Source of the DNA: Rickettsiaceae bacterium
GTDB taxonomy: Bacteria > Pseudomonadota > Alphaproteobacteria > Rickettsiales > Rickettsiaceae
Direction of reading: 5' to 3'
Assembly (NCBI GenBank): GCA_023301685.1
Contig: JALZUG010000034.1
Location: forward strand, 31,603-95,602
Length of the DNA: 64,000 nucleotides
Part shown: positions 1 through 7,636 of the stretch, piece after piece
Layout: every line of letters starts with the position of its first letter
How positions within the stretch are numbered: position 1 is the stretch's first letter
Notes under the pieces: generated by a model
Database searches by the model: none
Seen by the model: the letters and a program-made list of their open reading frames with translations, nothing else
What the model was told of the DNA's origin: nothing
Position numbers and translations under genes: made by a program

Positions 1-1092
1 TGGATCACCATTTTGGCTAACTGCGTGAATTGTAAACGGTTTCCAATCAAATGTTTGCGAGCCATAAACATCCATTGAGCTTTCAAAACGGCTTTTCGGA
101 GGAAATGTCGTGCCACTATTATGTATATCATTGACAGCTTTTGTAATATTTCGACCTACAACTTTTGCGGCACTAACCATTTGAGGTAGGGTTTCTCTGC
201 GAAGTTCAACTATTCCTCCCCATTGCCCACCAGAAAACTCAAGGGTTGGGTCTTCAGATCCACCCATAAATACTATAGGCTCACGCGCTTTAGTTCCATC
301 AACATTATAATGAGTCATCGTCATAGGTGGAAAATCAATTCCATTTTGTATTTTTGATTCTGACTGAATACCTGGGTAATTAAACTGAGCATAATGCTCT
401 CCTGATACTAAAACTCTACCACTACTTTTTGATTGAAGCATCACAGATCCAGAAGCCTCAAAAGTGACCTTTACATCCATATATTTTGCGATGTCATTTA
501 CTAGATTGTCACGCAAATCATGTAGTTTTATTGGGTGCGTAGTGATGCGTAACTTGTGATTCAAGTCAAACAGAGCTTTTATTGTTGAATTTACACCTGC
601 AACACTTTCTCTCATCTGATTATCAGCCTCAAGCTGCAGACTAACACCCTTCGAAGTAATGTCAGTAATCCTTTGCGCTAATGTTTGACCTTTATCAACA
701 AAAGATTGTTTCATAGCAATTCCACCATTAGACTCCAAAATTTTTGCTTGAGCAAAAAATTCATTAACTGATGTAACTAAAACAGATTCTTGTGAATTAT
801 TACTTCCCGCAATAACAGATTGCATGGCTCTTAAAAATGAAGTAGTTGTATTATGCCCTTCAAGACGTGATACTTGCTTTCTTAGCGCCCCTTCTAAAAG
901 AGGATCGGTTCCGCGAGTTAGAGATAGGCTTGTCCTAAGTATGCCAGAACCACCTAAACGACCTACAGTAGTTGATGCACTAAGCTTACGTGCCGTTGGA
1001 TCACCAAGACGATTCAAATTATCAGCCGAGCCTTGCCCAAGAACACTCGATGCTACACCTAAATTATTCGCTACTTCAAGAGTTGATACCAT
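1..1092 (-). CDS. flgK: Flagellar hook-associated protein FlgK, partial (C-terminus beyond window)
   Basis: Translation of the minus strand from an ATG at 1092 is open to the left edge, giving 364 residues without a stop. FlgK (HAP1) joins the hook to the filament. Seen: an early RLEG segment followed by an FLRAMQSV-type helix, an EFFAQAKILESNGG segment where FlgK proteins have FFNALQALS-like sequence, an LRDNLVNDIAKYMDVKV stretch matching the family's LxDQRDxLVxxLSxxVxVxV block, and a GGQWGGIVELR block matching GGxLGGLLxxRD. These are the usual FlgK landmarks in order. The start lies 5 nt after the flgN stop, with AAGG upstream. The N-terminal D0 helix departs from the enterobacterial consensus, so identity rests mainly on residues 80-330 and on position. 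The C-terminal D0 domain is outside the window. Confidence 0.85.
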   Translation of the reverse strand, partial: MVSTLEVANNLGVASSVLGQGSADNLNRLGDPTARKLSASTTVGRLGGSGILRTSLSLTRGTDPLLEGALRKQVSRLEGHNTTTSFLRAMQSVIAGSNNSQESVLVTSVNEFFAQAKILESNGGIAMKQSFVDKGQTLAQRITDITSKGVSLQLEADNQMRESVAGVNSTIKALFDLNHKLRITTHPIKLHDLRDNLVNDIAKYMDVKVTFEASGSVMLQSKSSGRVLVSGEHYAQFNYPGIQSESKIQNGIDFPPMTMTHYNVDGTKAREPIVFMGGSEDPTLEFSGGQWGGIVELRRETLPQMVSAAKVVGRNITKAVNDIHNSGTTFPPKSRFESSMDVYGSQTFDWKPFTIHAVSQNGDP

Positions 1093-1097
1093 AATTT

Positions 1098-1571
1098 TTA
1101 TACCTTATTACTATAACCAACAGAAGGCATTGCGTTTTTCACCTTATCAGCAGAAACATTACCATCTTTATTATATCCAAATTGACGCATAGCCTCTTGC
1201 GCCTTATTTTCCTTATACACTTCAATCATTTGATCGCTGACTTCTAAATTACTTCTAATCAATATCTCATTATCTTTCTTAGCTAGATCTAATTTAGAAA
1301 ACAAATCTTTTAACTTCTTTAGTGCAGATGACTGTTGGTCAAATTGTCCACCAGCCTTTGCATAGTTTTCAACATCATTTTGAGCTTCATTAAATTTTGC
1401 TATTGCACCAACTTTTTTTTCAACTACTGCATTAATATTTGATATTTGACCGACTTTTAACGATGTATTTTCTTGTTCAATAATTGCAATAAGATCTTTA
1501 AGAGACTTTGTTATTTTACTAACAACCTCCCTCTGGCTTAAGCTATTTCCCTTATTTTTATTTCCTAACAT
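1098..1571 (-). CDS. flgN: FlgN-like flagellar export chaperone
   Basis: About 157 residues, largely alpha-helical and charged, with no signal peptide or membrane segment. FlgN chaperones keep FlgK and FlgL soluble and deliver them to the flagellar export gate. Two things support the call: a helical N-terminal part with an LIAIIEQENTSLK stretch like the LxxxLxxExxAL signature of FlgN, and the position directly upstream of flgK with only 5 nt between. A GTG at 1574 and an ATG at 1571 are adjacent; the ATG is taken as start. The gene overlaps the 3' end of flgJ by 14 nt, so translation is probably coupled. FlgN sequences diverge strongly, so the name depends on context more than on motif. Confidence 0.7.
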   Translation of the reverse strand: MLGNKNKGNSLSQREVVSKITKSLKDLIAIIEQENTSLKVGQISNINAVVEKKVGAIAKFNEAQNDVENYAKAGGQFDQQSSALKKLKDLFSKLDLAKKDNEILIRSNLEVSDQMIEVYKENKAQEAMRQFGYNKDGNVSADKVKNAMPSVGYSNKV

Positions 1572-2235
1572 CACGAACTTCTTTAATATTGTCTTCTTTT
1601 ACTAAATTACGATAAATTGCAAGTCCTATTTCTCCTAGTTCCTTATCAGCACTATCTTTAACTATTTCTGTTAAATACTGGCCTCTGAATAATTTTTCGC
1701 CAAAACCACCTTCTGGATCGGTCTCTCTTGCATTATCTATAAGCGTAAAGAACATACCCATTATCTGGACTTCCATTTCTTTCGCTAACTTCTTAAGAGC
1801 AAGATTTGTGCCAATTTTATCATCATTTATCTTAGACGGCGTATTAACTCCTTTAGCTAAACCCTTTGCTCCTGAGCCCATAAGTTGATTCACCTGATCA
1901 TTTGTTAAACCGCTAGCTTTAATTAAAGAATTCATATCACTACGAGTTGGCTTTACTGATGCTTTTGACTTGGCTACTTGCTTATCTAAAGCTAATTGAG
2001 CTCTATTCACCCTAGAATTAGCAGAGTTGTTAGCTTGAACTTGTTTCTCGTTTATAGCTCGCTGGGCACCTAAAACTTTACCAAATTTATTTGGATGCAC
2101 TGATGAAGGTTTTGCCACCCCATCAGACGAGGAGGATGCTTCTTTAGCAGAATTAGCCTTACTCCGATCAATTATCTCATAATACTCTGCAGGCTTTCCA
2201 ACATTTACAACACCACCTCCACCAATACCAGGCAT
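1558..2235 (-). CDS. flgJ: Flagellar rod-binding protein FlgJ-like, no muramidase domain
   Basis: 225 residues. The rod-binding domain of FlgJ is visible at about residues 148-212: a KKLAKEMEVQIMGMFFTL helix, then a GGFGEKLFRGQYLTEIVKD segment and a final helix with GLAIYRNL, which corresponds to the family's GLA motif. FlgJ caps the growing rod. In enterobacteria this domain is N-terminal and is followed by a peptidoglycan hydrolase; here the hydrolase is absent and about 145 low-complexity residues rich in Ser, Lys, Asn and Gln precede it. The start at 2235 has a strong GAGGTGAG about 5 nt upstream that lies inside the end of flgI. The gene follows flgI and precedes flgN, so flagellar function is well supported. 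Confidence 0.82.
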   Translation of the reverse strand: MPGIGGGGVVNVGKPAEYYEIIDRSKANSAKEASSSSDGVAKPSSVHPNKFGKVLGAQRAINEKQVQANNSANSRVNRAQLALDKQVAKSKASVKPTRSDMNSLIKASGLTNDQVNQLMGSGAKGLAKGVNTPSKINDDKIGTNLALKKLAKEMEVQIMGMFFTLIDNARETDPEGGFGEKLFRGQYLTEIVKDSADKELGEIGLAIYRNLVKEDNIKEVRDVRK

Positions 2236-2236
2236 A

Positions 2237-3346
2237 CTATCTCACCTCAATTACCGCATCAAGCGCACCGACAGACTTCATATTATGCAAAATATTTATA
2301 ATATCTCTAGGATACACACCAAGCTTATTAAGCCCAGCAACAAGATCACTTAAAGTGGCACTTTCATTTAGCTGGTGCAACTCACGACCGCGCCTACTAT
2401 CAACAAAACTACTGACTAAGTCACGAGTTTTTTCGTCAGTCTCTGGACCATATTTTTCATCTATTACATCAGGCTGCCCAACATTTACGATCAGATTTCC
2501 TTGTGCAATTGCAACCGGTCTTATATTAACCTTATCACCAATAACTACTGTACCTGTTGATTCATTGATAACAATCTTTGCCTTGTAATCTGGCTTCACT
2601 TCCAAGCCCTCAATCTCAGCAATAAATTCAACAATATCACCCTGCCTATAACTTGGCACCGTAACTTCAATAGTTGCTGCATCGAGAGCGCCAGCTGTAT
2701 TACCTGGAACATTATCGTTTATAGCCCCTGCAACTGCAATTGCTGTTGCAAAATCTGGCGAATAAAGAGAAAATTTTACTGTTTGCAAATCACCAAAAGA
2801 GAAATCAATTTCATTTTCAACAATGCCACCACTTTGTATATAACCATTTGTCTGAACACTGTTAGATTTCGTTTTAACATCTCCTGAATTCGGAGTAAAA
2901 CTCGCTATAGCCACCGCCCCTTGTGCTACTGCATATACATTACCATCTGCACCAAGCAAAGGTGTAGCCAGCAGCGTCCCTCCATTTAAGCTTTTCGCAT
3001 CACCAAGCGCACCAACTTTTACATCAATTCTAGTACCCAGCCTTGCAAATGGTGGCAAACTTGAAGTGACTGTCACAGCTGCAATATTTTTTGTTTTGAT
3101 ATTTGCGCCTTGTACATTAACGCCAAGGCGTTCTAAAAAATCTGTTAACCCTTTTTCTGTAAAAACTGTATTTTTTAAATTATCACCAGTGCCACTAAGA
3201 CCTACAACAAGACCATGACCAACAAGCAAGTTCTCACGCACACCTTCGACAGCTGCTATATCTTTTATCCTTGTTTTAGCACTTGCCACAAAAGGCAATA
3301 ATGTGATTAGCGAGGAAATAACTATCTTTCTAATATTCATAAACAT
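2237..3346 (-). CDS. flgI: Flagellar P-ring protein FlgI
   Basis: 369 residues, the normal length for FlgI. It forms the periplasmic P ring that acts as a bushing for the flagellar rod in peptidoglycan. A cleavable signal peptide is evident (basic start, then a hydrophobic run ending VASAK). The mature protein opens with RIKDIAAVEGVRENLLVGHG and VVGLSGTGDN, the family's most conserved block. Also present are the PPFARLGTRIDVKVGALGDA segment and a C-terminal LVAGLNKLGVYPRDIINIL that matches the LVxALNxxGVxPxDxIxIL end of FlgI. The start is 4 nt after the kdsB stop and the end is 1 nt before flgJ, so it sits inside one transcription unit. A P ring implies a peptidoglycan layer and an outer membrane. 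Confidence 0.96.
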   Translation of the reverse strand: MFMNIRKIVISSLITLLPFVASAKTRIKDIAAVEGVRENLLVGHGLVVGLSGTGDNLKNTVFTEKGLTDFLERLGVNVQGANIKTKNIAAVTVTSSLPPFARLGTRIDVKVGALGDAKSLNGGTLLATPLLGADGNVYAVAQGAVAIASFTPNSGDVKTKSNSVQTNGYIQSGGIVENEIDFSFGDLQTVKFSLYSPDFATAIAVAGAINDNVPGNTAGALDAATIEVTVPSYRQGDIVEFIAEIEGLEVKPDYKAKIVINESTGTVVIGDKVNIRPVAIAQGNLIVNVGQPDVIDEKYGPETDEKTRDLVSSFVDSRRGRELHQLNESATLSDLVAGLNKLGVYPRDIINILHNMKSVGALDAVIEVR

Positions 3347-3350
3347 TTCA

Positions 3351-4088
3351 TTATTTTTTTGATGCTAATTTTGCATAATATTCTCTTGCCTTCTCTAGAT
3401 CTTCACGAGTATCTACAGAAATTGGTATCTCATTTGATATAACAATACCAATACTCATGCCATTTTCAAGCGCCCTAAGCTGCTCTAGCTTTTCAACTGA
3501 CTCATACTGAGCTTCATTTAGCTTAACAAACTTCTCAAGCGCTCCAGATCTATAACCATATATACCAACATGATACAAAAACTCTTCTGCTCCATATGGT
3601 ATTACACTTCTTGAAAAATACATCGCCTTGTCGTTTATATCTGCTACAACCTTTACATTTGAATTACTATTAGCAATATCGTTGCCAACTTTTACTACTG
3701 GAGTAACTACATCAAAATCAGCGCTCTTTAATTTGTCAATAATTTGCTCAAGCACTCTATAATCAACAAAAGGCATATCGCCTTGTACATTAATTATATA
3801 TTTTATCTTATCATTATGTGGTATTTTTTGGAAAGCTTCATAAACTCGATCGGAGCCAGTTGGGCAATCTTCTGAAGTCATTATGGCAATTCCGCCGGCA
3901 TCCGACACTTTTTCTACAATTTTTTCAGAGTCAGTTGCCACATATAAATTATTAACTGATCCAGCATTTAACCGAGAAACAACATGCTCTATCATCGACT
4001 TACCACCAATATCTGCAAGCGCTTTATTTGGCAAACGAGTTGAACCAATCCTGGATGGAATTATAAACGCTACATCTGAATAGGTCAC
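3351..4088 (-). CDS. kdsB: 3-deoxy-manno-octulosonate cytidylyltransferase (CMP-Kdo synthetase)
   Basis: 245 residues, the family length. KdsB activates Kdo with CTP to CMP-Kdo, the donor used by WaaA (encoded at 54320-55573). Seen: the N-terminal nucleotide-binding segment IPSRIGSTRLPNKALADIGG, a STRLP-NKAL core typical of KdsB, the VQGDMPF motif that binds magnesium and nucleotide, and HVGIYGYR in the C-terminal third. The start is a GTG at 4088; the next in-frame ATG would remove the nucleotide-binding site, so the GTG is preferred. AAGG lies about 11 nt upstream. The gene is the first of a tight run ending in flgK, which puts an LPS gene at the head of a flagellar operon. Confidence 0.95.
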   Translation of the reverse strand: MTYSDVAFIIPSRIGSTRLPNKALADIGGKSMIEHVVSRLNAGSVNNLYVATDSEKIVEKVSDAGGIAIMTSEDCPTGSDRVYEAFQKIPHNDKIKYIINVQGDMPFVDYRVLEQIIDKLKSADFDVVTPVVKVGNDIANSNSNVKVVADINDKAMYFSRSVIPYGAEEFLYHVGIYGYRSGALEKFVKLNEAQYESVEKLEQLRALENGMSIGIVISNEIPISVDTREDLEKAREYYAKLASKK

Positions 4089-4159
4089 CTAAATATATAC
4101 CTTATTTTATAAAATAATTGTTGACATATTATAGTTTTTCTACGATAAAGTAAATCACA

Positions 4160-4188
4160 TTTTCAAGGGAAGGCAATCATAGTATAAT
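4160..4188 (+). promoter_or_regulatory. Candidate promoter for tRNA-Lys
   Basis: TTTTCA, a 17-nt spacer and a perfect TATAAT. This lies about 118 nt upstream of the tRNA. A second pair, TTGACA at 4121-4126 and GATAAA at 4144-4149 with 17-nt spacing, sits just upstream, so the true start could be either. Confidence 0.35.
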
Positions 4189-4305
4189 TTGCTTAAGCTT
4201 TTTAAATGTATATATGAGGTGGTGAGTTTTGATATTTGAACTACTTTAAATGAATATCAAATACGGCTTTCACATAATCATTAGTTTTTGTCGGCTAAAG
4301 ATAAT

Positions 4306-4381
4306 GAGCCCGTAGCTCAGTTGGTAGAGCACTTGACTTTTAATCAGGGTGTCCCGGGTTCGAGCCCCGGCGGGCTCACCA
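4306..4381 (+). tRNA. trnK: tRNA-Lys (anticodon TTT)
   Basis: A 76-nt cloverleaf. The 7-bp acceptor stem pairs GAGCCCG (4306-4312) with CGGGCTC (4371-4377). The D arm carries TAGCTCAGTTGGTAGAGC. The anticodon stem pairs 4332-4336 with 4344-4348 around a CTTTTAA loop, with anticodon TTT at 4339-4341. The T arm has GGTTCGAGCC. The discriminator base is A at 4378, and CCA is encoded at 4379-4381. All invariant positions are as expected, so it should be functional. Confidence 0.97.
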
Positions 4382-4537
4382 CTTTAGCATTTCTTAATCC
4401 CCTTTATCCTAAACATTTATAACCGACAAATTATTATGTATTGCTGCACGCATTACCTCTAGATCCTAACTTAGCTCTAATTTCTCTATCAATCTTCAAT
4501 TATTGAACGCTTTGCCTTTATAACCCTAAAATAAAAA

Positions 4538-4566
4538 TTGACAATATTATTAATATATGTTAATAA
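4538..4566 (+). promoter_or_regulatory. Near-consensus promoter of the ankyrin gene
   Basis: A perfect TTGACA at 4538-4543, a 17-nt spacer and TAATAA at 4561-4566. The -10 ends 28 nt before the ATG at 4595. No Shine-Dalgarno sequence is seen before that ATG. Confidence 0.55.
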
Positions 4567-4594
4567 CAAATATTTTAAACTTATTATATAGAAA

Positions 4595-6214
4595 ATGAAA
4601 ACTCGTAGCCAAAACTCAAATACAAAACTTAATATAAACGCTATTATTCTCTGGAAAAAACTACGTGAAGCATTAGATCTTCGTGATCTAGAATCTGCAA
4701 AAACTATTTTACTTGATATATACGAACTAAGTAACCAAGAAAACGAAGCAAATCTTATCGAATCTACTAGTACAGCTATACAAATTTTACACTTAGCAGT
4801 CATACTAGGTAATACAAAACTTGTTGATTATATCTTTAAAAATAATCTAGTTAAGAGCACAAATACCCATGAAGATTTAAATGAAATATTGCATATATCT
4901 GTTAGGTTAGGGCATTTGCCAATAGTTAAATACCTCATTAAAAACAAACTTGTAGACGCAACTAGCAAAATTAGAGGCAAAGACATACTGTATGCAGCTA
5001 CTATGAGTTTTCATTTAGATGTTATAAAATACATAGTCGAAAATAATCTGGTTAAACTCTCCGACCTGAACAGCCATAAAGAAAATGTATTGTGCCTAGT
5101 CATTATGCTCGGACATCCAGATATTGCTGAGTATCTTCTTAAAAAAGAAATCATTGATATTGATAGAACAGCAATGGATATTCCAGAAGCTACTAGCCAA
5201 GATAGTAATTTTCTCAGTATCTTCGGTTCTTTATCCTCAGCTATCACACAATACAAAGAAAATTCTCCAACAAGCCAACAATCTAAAAAATACTTAAATA
5301 TAATTGAATTACTTCTTAAAAAAGGAGTAAAACTTTCAGAAAATGTCTTCAAAAAATTAGTAAAGACCCTCCCCGAGACAGCAATGAGTGCATATGCTGC
5401 AGACCTTGTTTATAGTAAAAAAGATTTGAAAATAAAATTTGATACATCAAAATTTTCGAAAGATATATTTTTATCAAGGTTAAAACACCATTTTCAAAAA
5501 TATGGAATCAATTTTGATAGTTTCAAGAAGCACAAAGATCTTTTTGAAGAAAAATATAAAGCAGTTTTAACTAAGGAACTATTTGAAGAATCTTTGGAGT
5601 ACTTTGATACATTGCAAAAAGACTTAATAACTTTTGAATCACTTTTCTTAAGCGCTTTATATAATCGAGGAATATCACCTCTAACAAAGACACTAGAATA
5701 TTGGAGTAACACAAAAGAAGATAAAGAAGTTTTAGAAATTTACTGCAAAGCATACCCTAAATATAAAAAGTTTCTTGAAAAAGTTGCAGAAGGTAATATA
5801 AGTCAAGAAGAGCTCGCTCAATTACAAACTCATATAAAAGATAACACACCTCAAAATGCTCTGTCATTACTCAAAAACTTTCAAACAGATATAATAGAGA
5901 GTGTTTTTTATAGCGAAGAATTCAGAGAATTTGTTAACTACCTTTTATCAAAAAAAGTTTTACCATATATTGCAAAGCGCTTCCTTACAAAGACAACACA
6001 AATTTATAATGAAATTGATAGTTTCAGCGGAAATAAAGAAGAGTTTATAGCAAAATACTCAAAACTATTACCTAAAAAACTATTCGAAAATATACTAAAA
6101 TCTTTTGAAACAACAATAGAAGAACAAGATTTTGACTCATTCTACCAAGGTACTGTTAACGATGACAGCGATACTGAAATGGTTACTGTGGGTGATTGCG
6201 AAACTATTGAATAA
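4595..6214 (+). CDS. Ankyrin-repeat protein, candidate host-directed effector
   Basis: 539 residues with no signal peptide or membrane segment. About four degenerate ankyrin repeats lie at residues 62-94, 97-128, 130-161 and 163-194. Each has the helix-turn-helix pattern, for example LHLAVILGNTKLVDYIF and LHISVRLGHLPIVKYLI with the hydrophobic and Gly-His positions of the family. A further partial repeat is near 232-246. The remaining 290 residues are helical, Lys- and Glu-rich and match nothing I recognise. Ankyrin repeats mediate protein-protein contact, and intracellular Rickettsiales secrete many such proteins; secretion of this one is inference. The gene stands alone between tRNA-Lys and the convergent rlmH and has its own promoter. 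Confidence 0.75.
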   Translation: MKTRSQNSNTKLNINAIILWKKLREALDLRDLESAKTILLDIYELSNQENEANLIESTSTAIQILHLAVILGNTKLVDYIFKNNLVKSTNTHEDLNEILHISVRLGHLPIVKYLIKNKLVDATSKIRGKDILYAATMSFHLDVIKYIVENNLVKLSDLNSHKENVLCLVIMLGHPDIAEYLLKKEIIDIDRTAMDIPEATSQDSNFLSIFGSLSSAITQYKENSPTSQQSKKYLNIIELLLKKGVKLSENVFKKLVKTLPETAMSAYAADLVYSKKDLKIKFDTSKFSKDIFLSRLKHHFQKYGINFDSFKKHKDLFEEKYKAVLTKELFEESLEYFDTLQKDLITFESLFLSALYNRGISPLTKTLEYWSNTKEDKEVLEIYCKAYPKYKKFLEKVAEGNISQEELAQLQTHIKDNTPQNALSLLKNFQTDIIESVFYSEEFREFVNYLLSKKVLPYIAKRFLTKTTQIYNEIDSFSGNKEEFIAKYSKLLPKKLFENILKSFETTIEEQDFDSFYQGTVNDDSDTEMVTVGDCETIE

Positions 6215-6241
6215 ACTGAAGAGAGCAGATAATCGCTGAAT

Positions 6242-6691
6242 CTACTTATGATACGGATGTCCATCTAGGATTGTTTGAGCTCTGTATATTTGCTCCAGCA
6301 ACATTAATTTAGCCATTTGATGCGGTAAGGTCATTTTGGATAAGCATAATTTAGCGCTTGATAAGTTCAAAATCGATTGATCAAGCCCAAACGCTCCGCC
6401 AATTATGAAATCAATATCTCTACCTTCCATCATTTGCTTCGAAAAAATTACACTAAATTCTTTGCTACTATATTGTTTTCCGGAAAGATCCAAAGCGATG
6501 ATATATGCCCCTTTAGTCAACTTATCTTCAATCAGCTTTGCTTCATATTGCTTGATTTGAGTTGGAGCAAGTTTTTTTGAATACACAATTTCACTGTTTT
6601 TTATCTGCCAATTTGTCATTTTTTGATATTGATCAGAGATCTTTGCTATTTCAGAAGATAATTTCCCAACAGATATGATTTGTATTTTCAT
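6242..6691 (-). CDS. rlmH: 23S rRNA (pseudouridine1915-N3)-methyltransferase RlmH
   Basis: 149 residues from the ATG at 6691; an upstream in-frame start would add ten residues unlike the family, so MKIQIISVGKL is taken as the N-terminus. RlmH is a SPOUT-fold enzyme that methylates pseudouridine 1915 in helix 69 of 23S rRNA. The diagnostic blocks are present: IALDLSGKQYSSKEF, the SAM-binding FIIGGAFGLD loop, and the C-terminal LSKMTLPHQMAKLMLLEQIY with the closing GHPYHK. The length and the exact C-terminus match the family. It is convergent with the ankyrin gene and divergent from msrB. Confidence 0.96.
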   Translation of the reverse strand: MKIQIISVGKLSSEIAKISDQYQKMTNWQIKNSEIVYSKKLAPTQIKQYEAKLIEDKLTKGAYIIALDLSGKQYSSKEFSVIFSKQMMEGRDIDFIIGGAFGLDQSILNLSSAKLCLSKMTLPHQMAKLMLLEQIYRAQTILDGHPYHK

Positions 6692-6800
6692 AAAATTATA
6701 CCACTTAAATAAAAAAAGCATTTAATCATAATGCTCTCTACTTGTCATCAAAAGTTATAATAGCTAAAATTTTATAAATAATTAAATTTGAAAGAACTTA

Positions 6801-7334
6801 ATGTTACGTTCAGCTATACTTGCCTTAACAATCTTTTTATCTTTATGGCAAACTCAAGCTATTGCAAAAACTGGAGATATAACTATGTTTGATTTCAAAA
6901 ACCAAAAACCAGAATTCTGGAAAGAACATTTAGAACCTGAAATATATAATATATGCAGAGAAAATGGCACAGAAAGAGCCTTCTCTGGAAAATACGATAA
7001 GTTTTATAAAAAAGGCACATATCATTGTAATTGTTGTGGCGGTGATTTTCCTCTGTTCTCTTCTAACGCTAAATATGATTCAGGAACTGGCTGGCCTAGT
7101 TTTTGGGAACCAATATCGGATTCAAGCGTCACTTTGACAGAAGAAAAAAGAATATTTAGCATTTTTGGCCCAAGAATCGAAGTCTCATGCAGTCGCTGTG
7201 GAGCCCATTTAGGCCACGTATTTGATGATGGACCAGATGATAAAACTGGCAAAAGATTCTGCATGAACTCACTTGCCCTACATTTTGTACCTGAAGAAGA
7301 GAAAGCCAAAAATTCTATTATTAAAGAAGAATAA
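6801..7334 (+). CDS. msrB: Exported peptide-methionine (R)-S-oxide reductase
   Basis: 177 residues, about 30 longer than cytosolic MsrB because of an N-terminal signal peptide (hydrophobic run ending QAIAK near residue 23). MsrB reduces methionine-R-sulfoxide. The structural zinc site is complete: C76 and C79 in YHCNCCGG, C130 and C133 in SCSRCGAH. The catalytic cysteine is C154 in RFCMNS. The substrate-binding GTGWPSFWEPI is intact. Export suggests repair of oxidised periplasmic or outer-membrane proteins, useful against host oxidative attack; that role is inference. No msrA is in this window. An internal ATG at residue 29 would give a cytosolic form, but the signal-peptide reading fits better. 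Confidence 0.94.
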   Translation: MLRSAILALTIFLSLWQTQAIAKTGDITMFDFKNQKPEFWKEHLEPEIYNICRENGTERAFSGKYDKFYKKGTYHCNCCGGDFPLFSSNAKYDSGTGWPSFWEPISDSSVTLTEEKRIFSIFGPRIEVSCSRCGAHLGHVFDDGPDDKTGKRFCMNSLALHFVPEEEKAKNSIIKEE

Positions 7335-7358
7335 ACAATTGAGAATTTACCTATTAGT

Positions 7359-7547
7359 TTAAATTTCTATTCCTAGCTCCTCAAATGCACCTGTAAAACT
7401 AGCCATAGCATCTTCTTCTGAGCCATCATGAAAATTAACTAAATGCATGCCTTCATATCCATATTTTTCCATGTACCCGGCATCAACACTTCTCAACATA
7501 ATATCATTGTCAAATCCACCTATAAAAAAAGTAATACCAAATTCCAT
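7359..7547 (-). CDS. Small acidic protein of unknown function
   Basis: 62 residues, acidic, with no membrane segment or known motif; it starts MEFGITFFIGGFDND and ends FEELGIEI. The codons resemble those of neighbouring real genes, and the ORF is read divergently from flagellin with an AT-rich gap of 89 nt. The candidate flagellin promoter lies in the same gap. I do not recognise the protein. It could be a real short gene or a chance ORF; the balanced amino-acid composition favours a gene, but no clear Shine-Dalgarno sequence precedes the ATG. Confidence 0.4.
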   Translation of the reverse strand: MEFGITFFIGGFDNDIMLRSVDAGYMEKYGYEGMHLVNFHDGSEEDAMASFTGAFEELGIEI

Positions 7548-7563
7548 ACATAAGCATTGAGTA

Positions 7564-7591
7564 TTGATATTTGTAAAAAATACTTTATAAT
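7564..7591 (+). promoter_or_regulatory. Candidate promoter of flagellin
   Basis: TTGATA, a 16-nt spacer and a perfect TATAAT; the -10 ends 45 nt before the ATG at 7637. This resembles a housekeeping promoter. No obvious sigma-28 type element (TAAA ... GCCGATAA) is seen. Confidence 0.45.
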
Positions 7592-7636
7592 ACGTTAACT
7601 AATATTCTAAATATACTTAAATAAACTAACTAAAGC

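Noticed and set aside
824..1192. 122-codon plus-strand ORF across flgK/flgN
   Set aside because: It is antisense to the clear flgK frame and has no coding logic of its own.
4489..4803. 104-codon minus-strand ORF overlapping the ankyrin start
   Set aside because: Antisense to the ankyrin N-terminus and across its promoter; composition is not protein-like.
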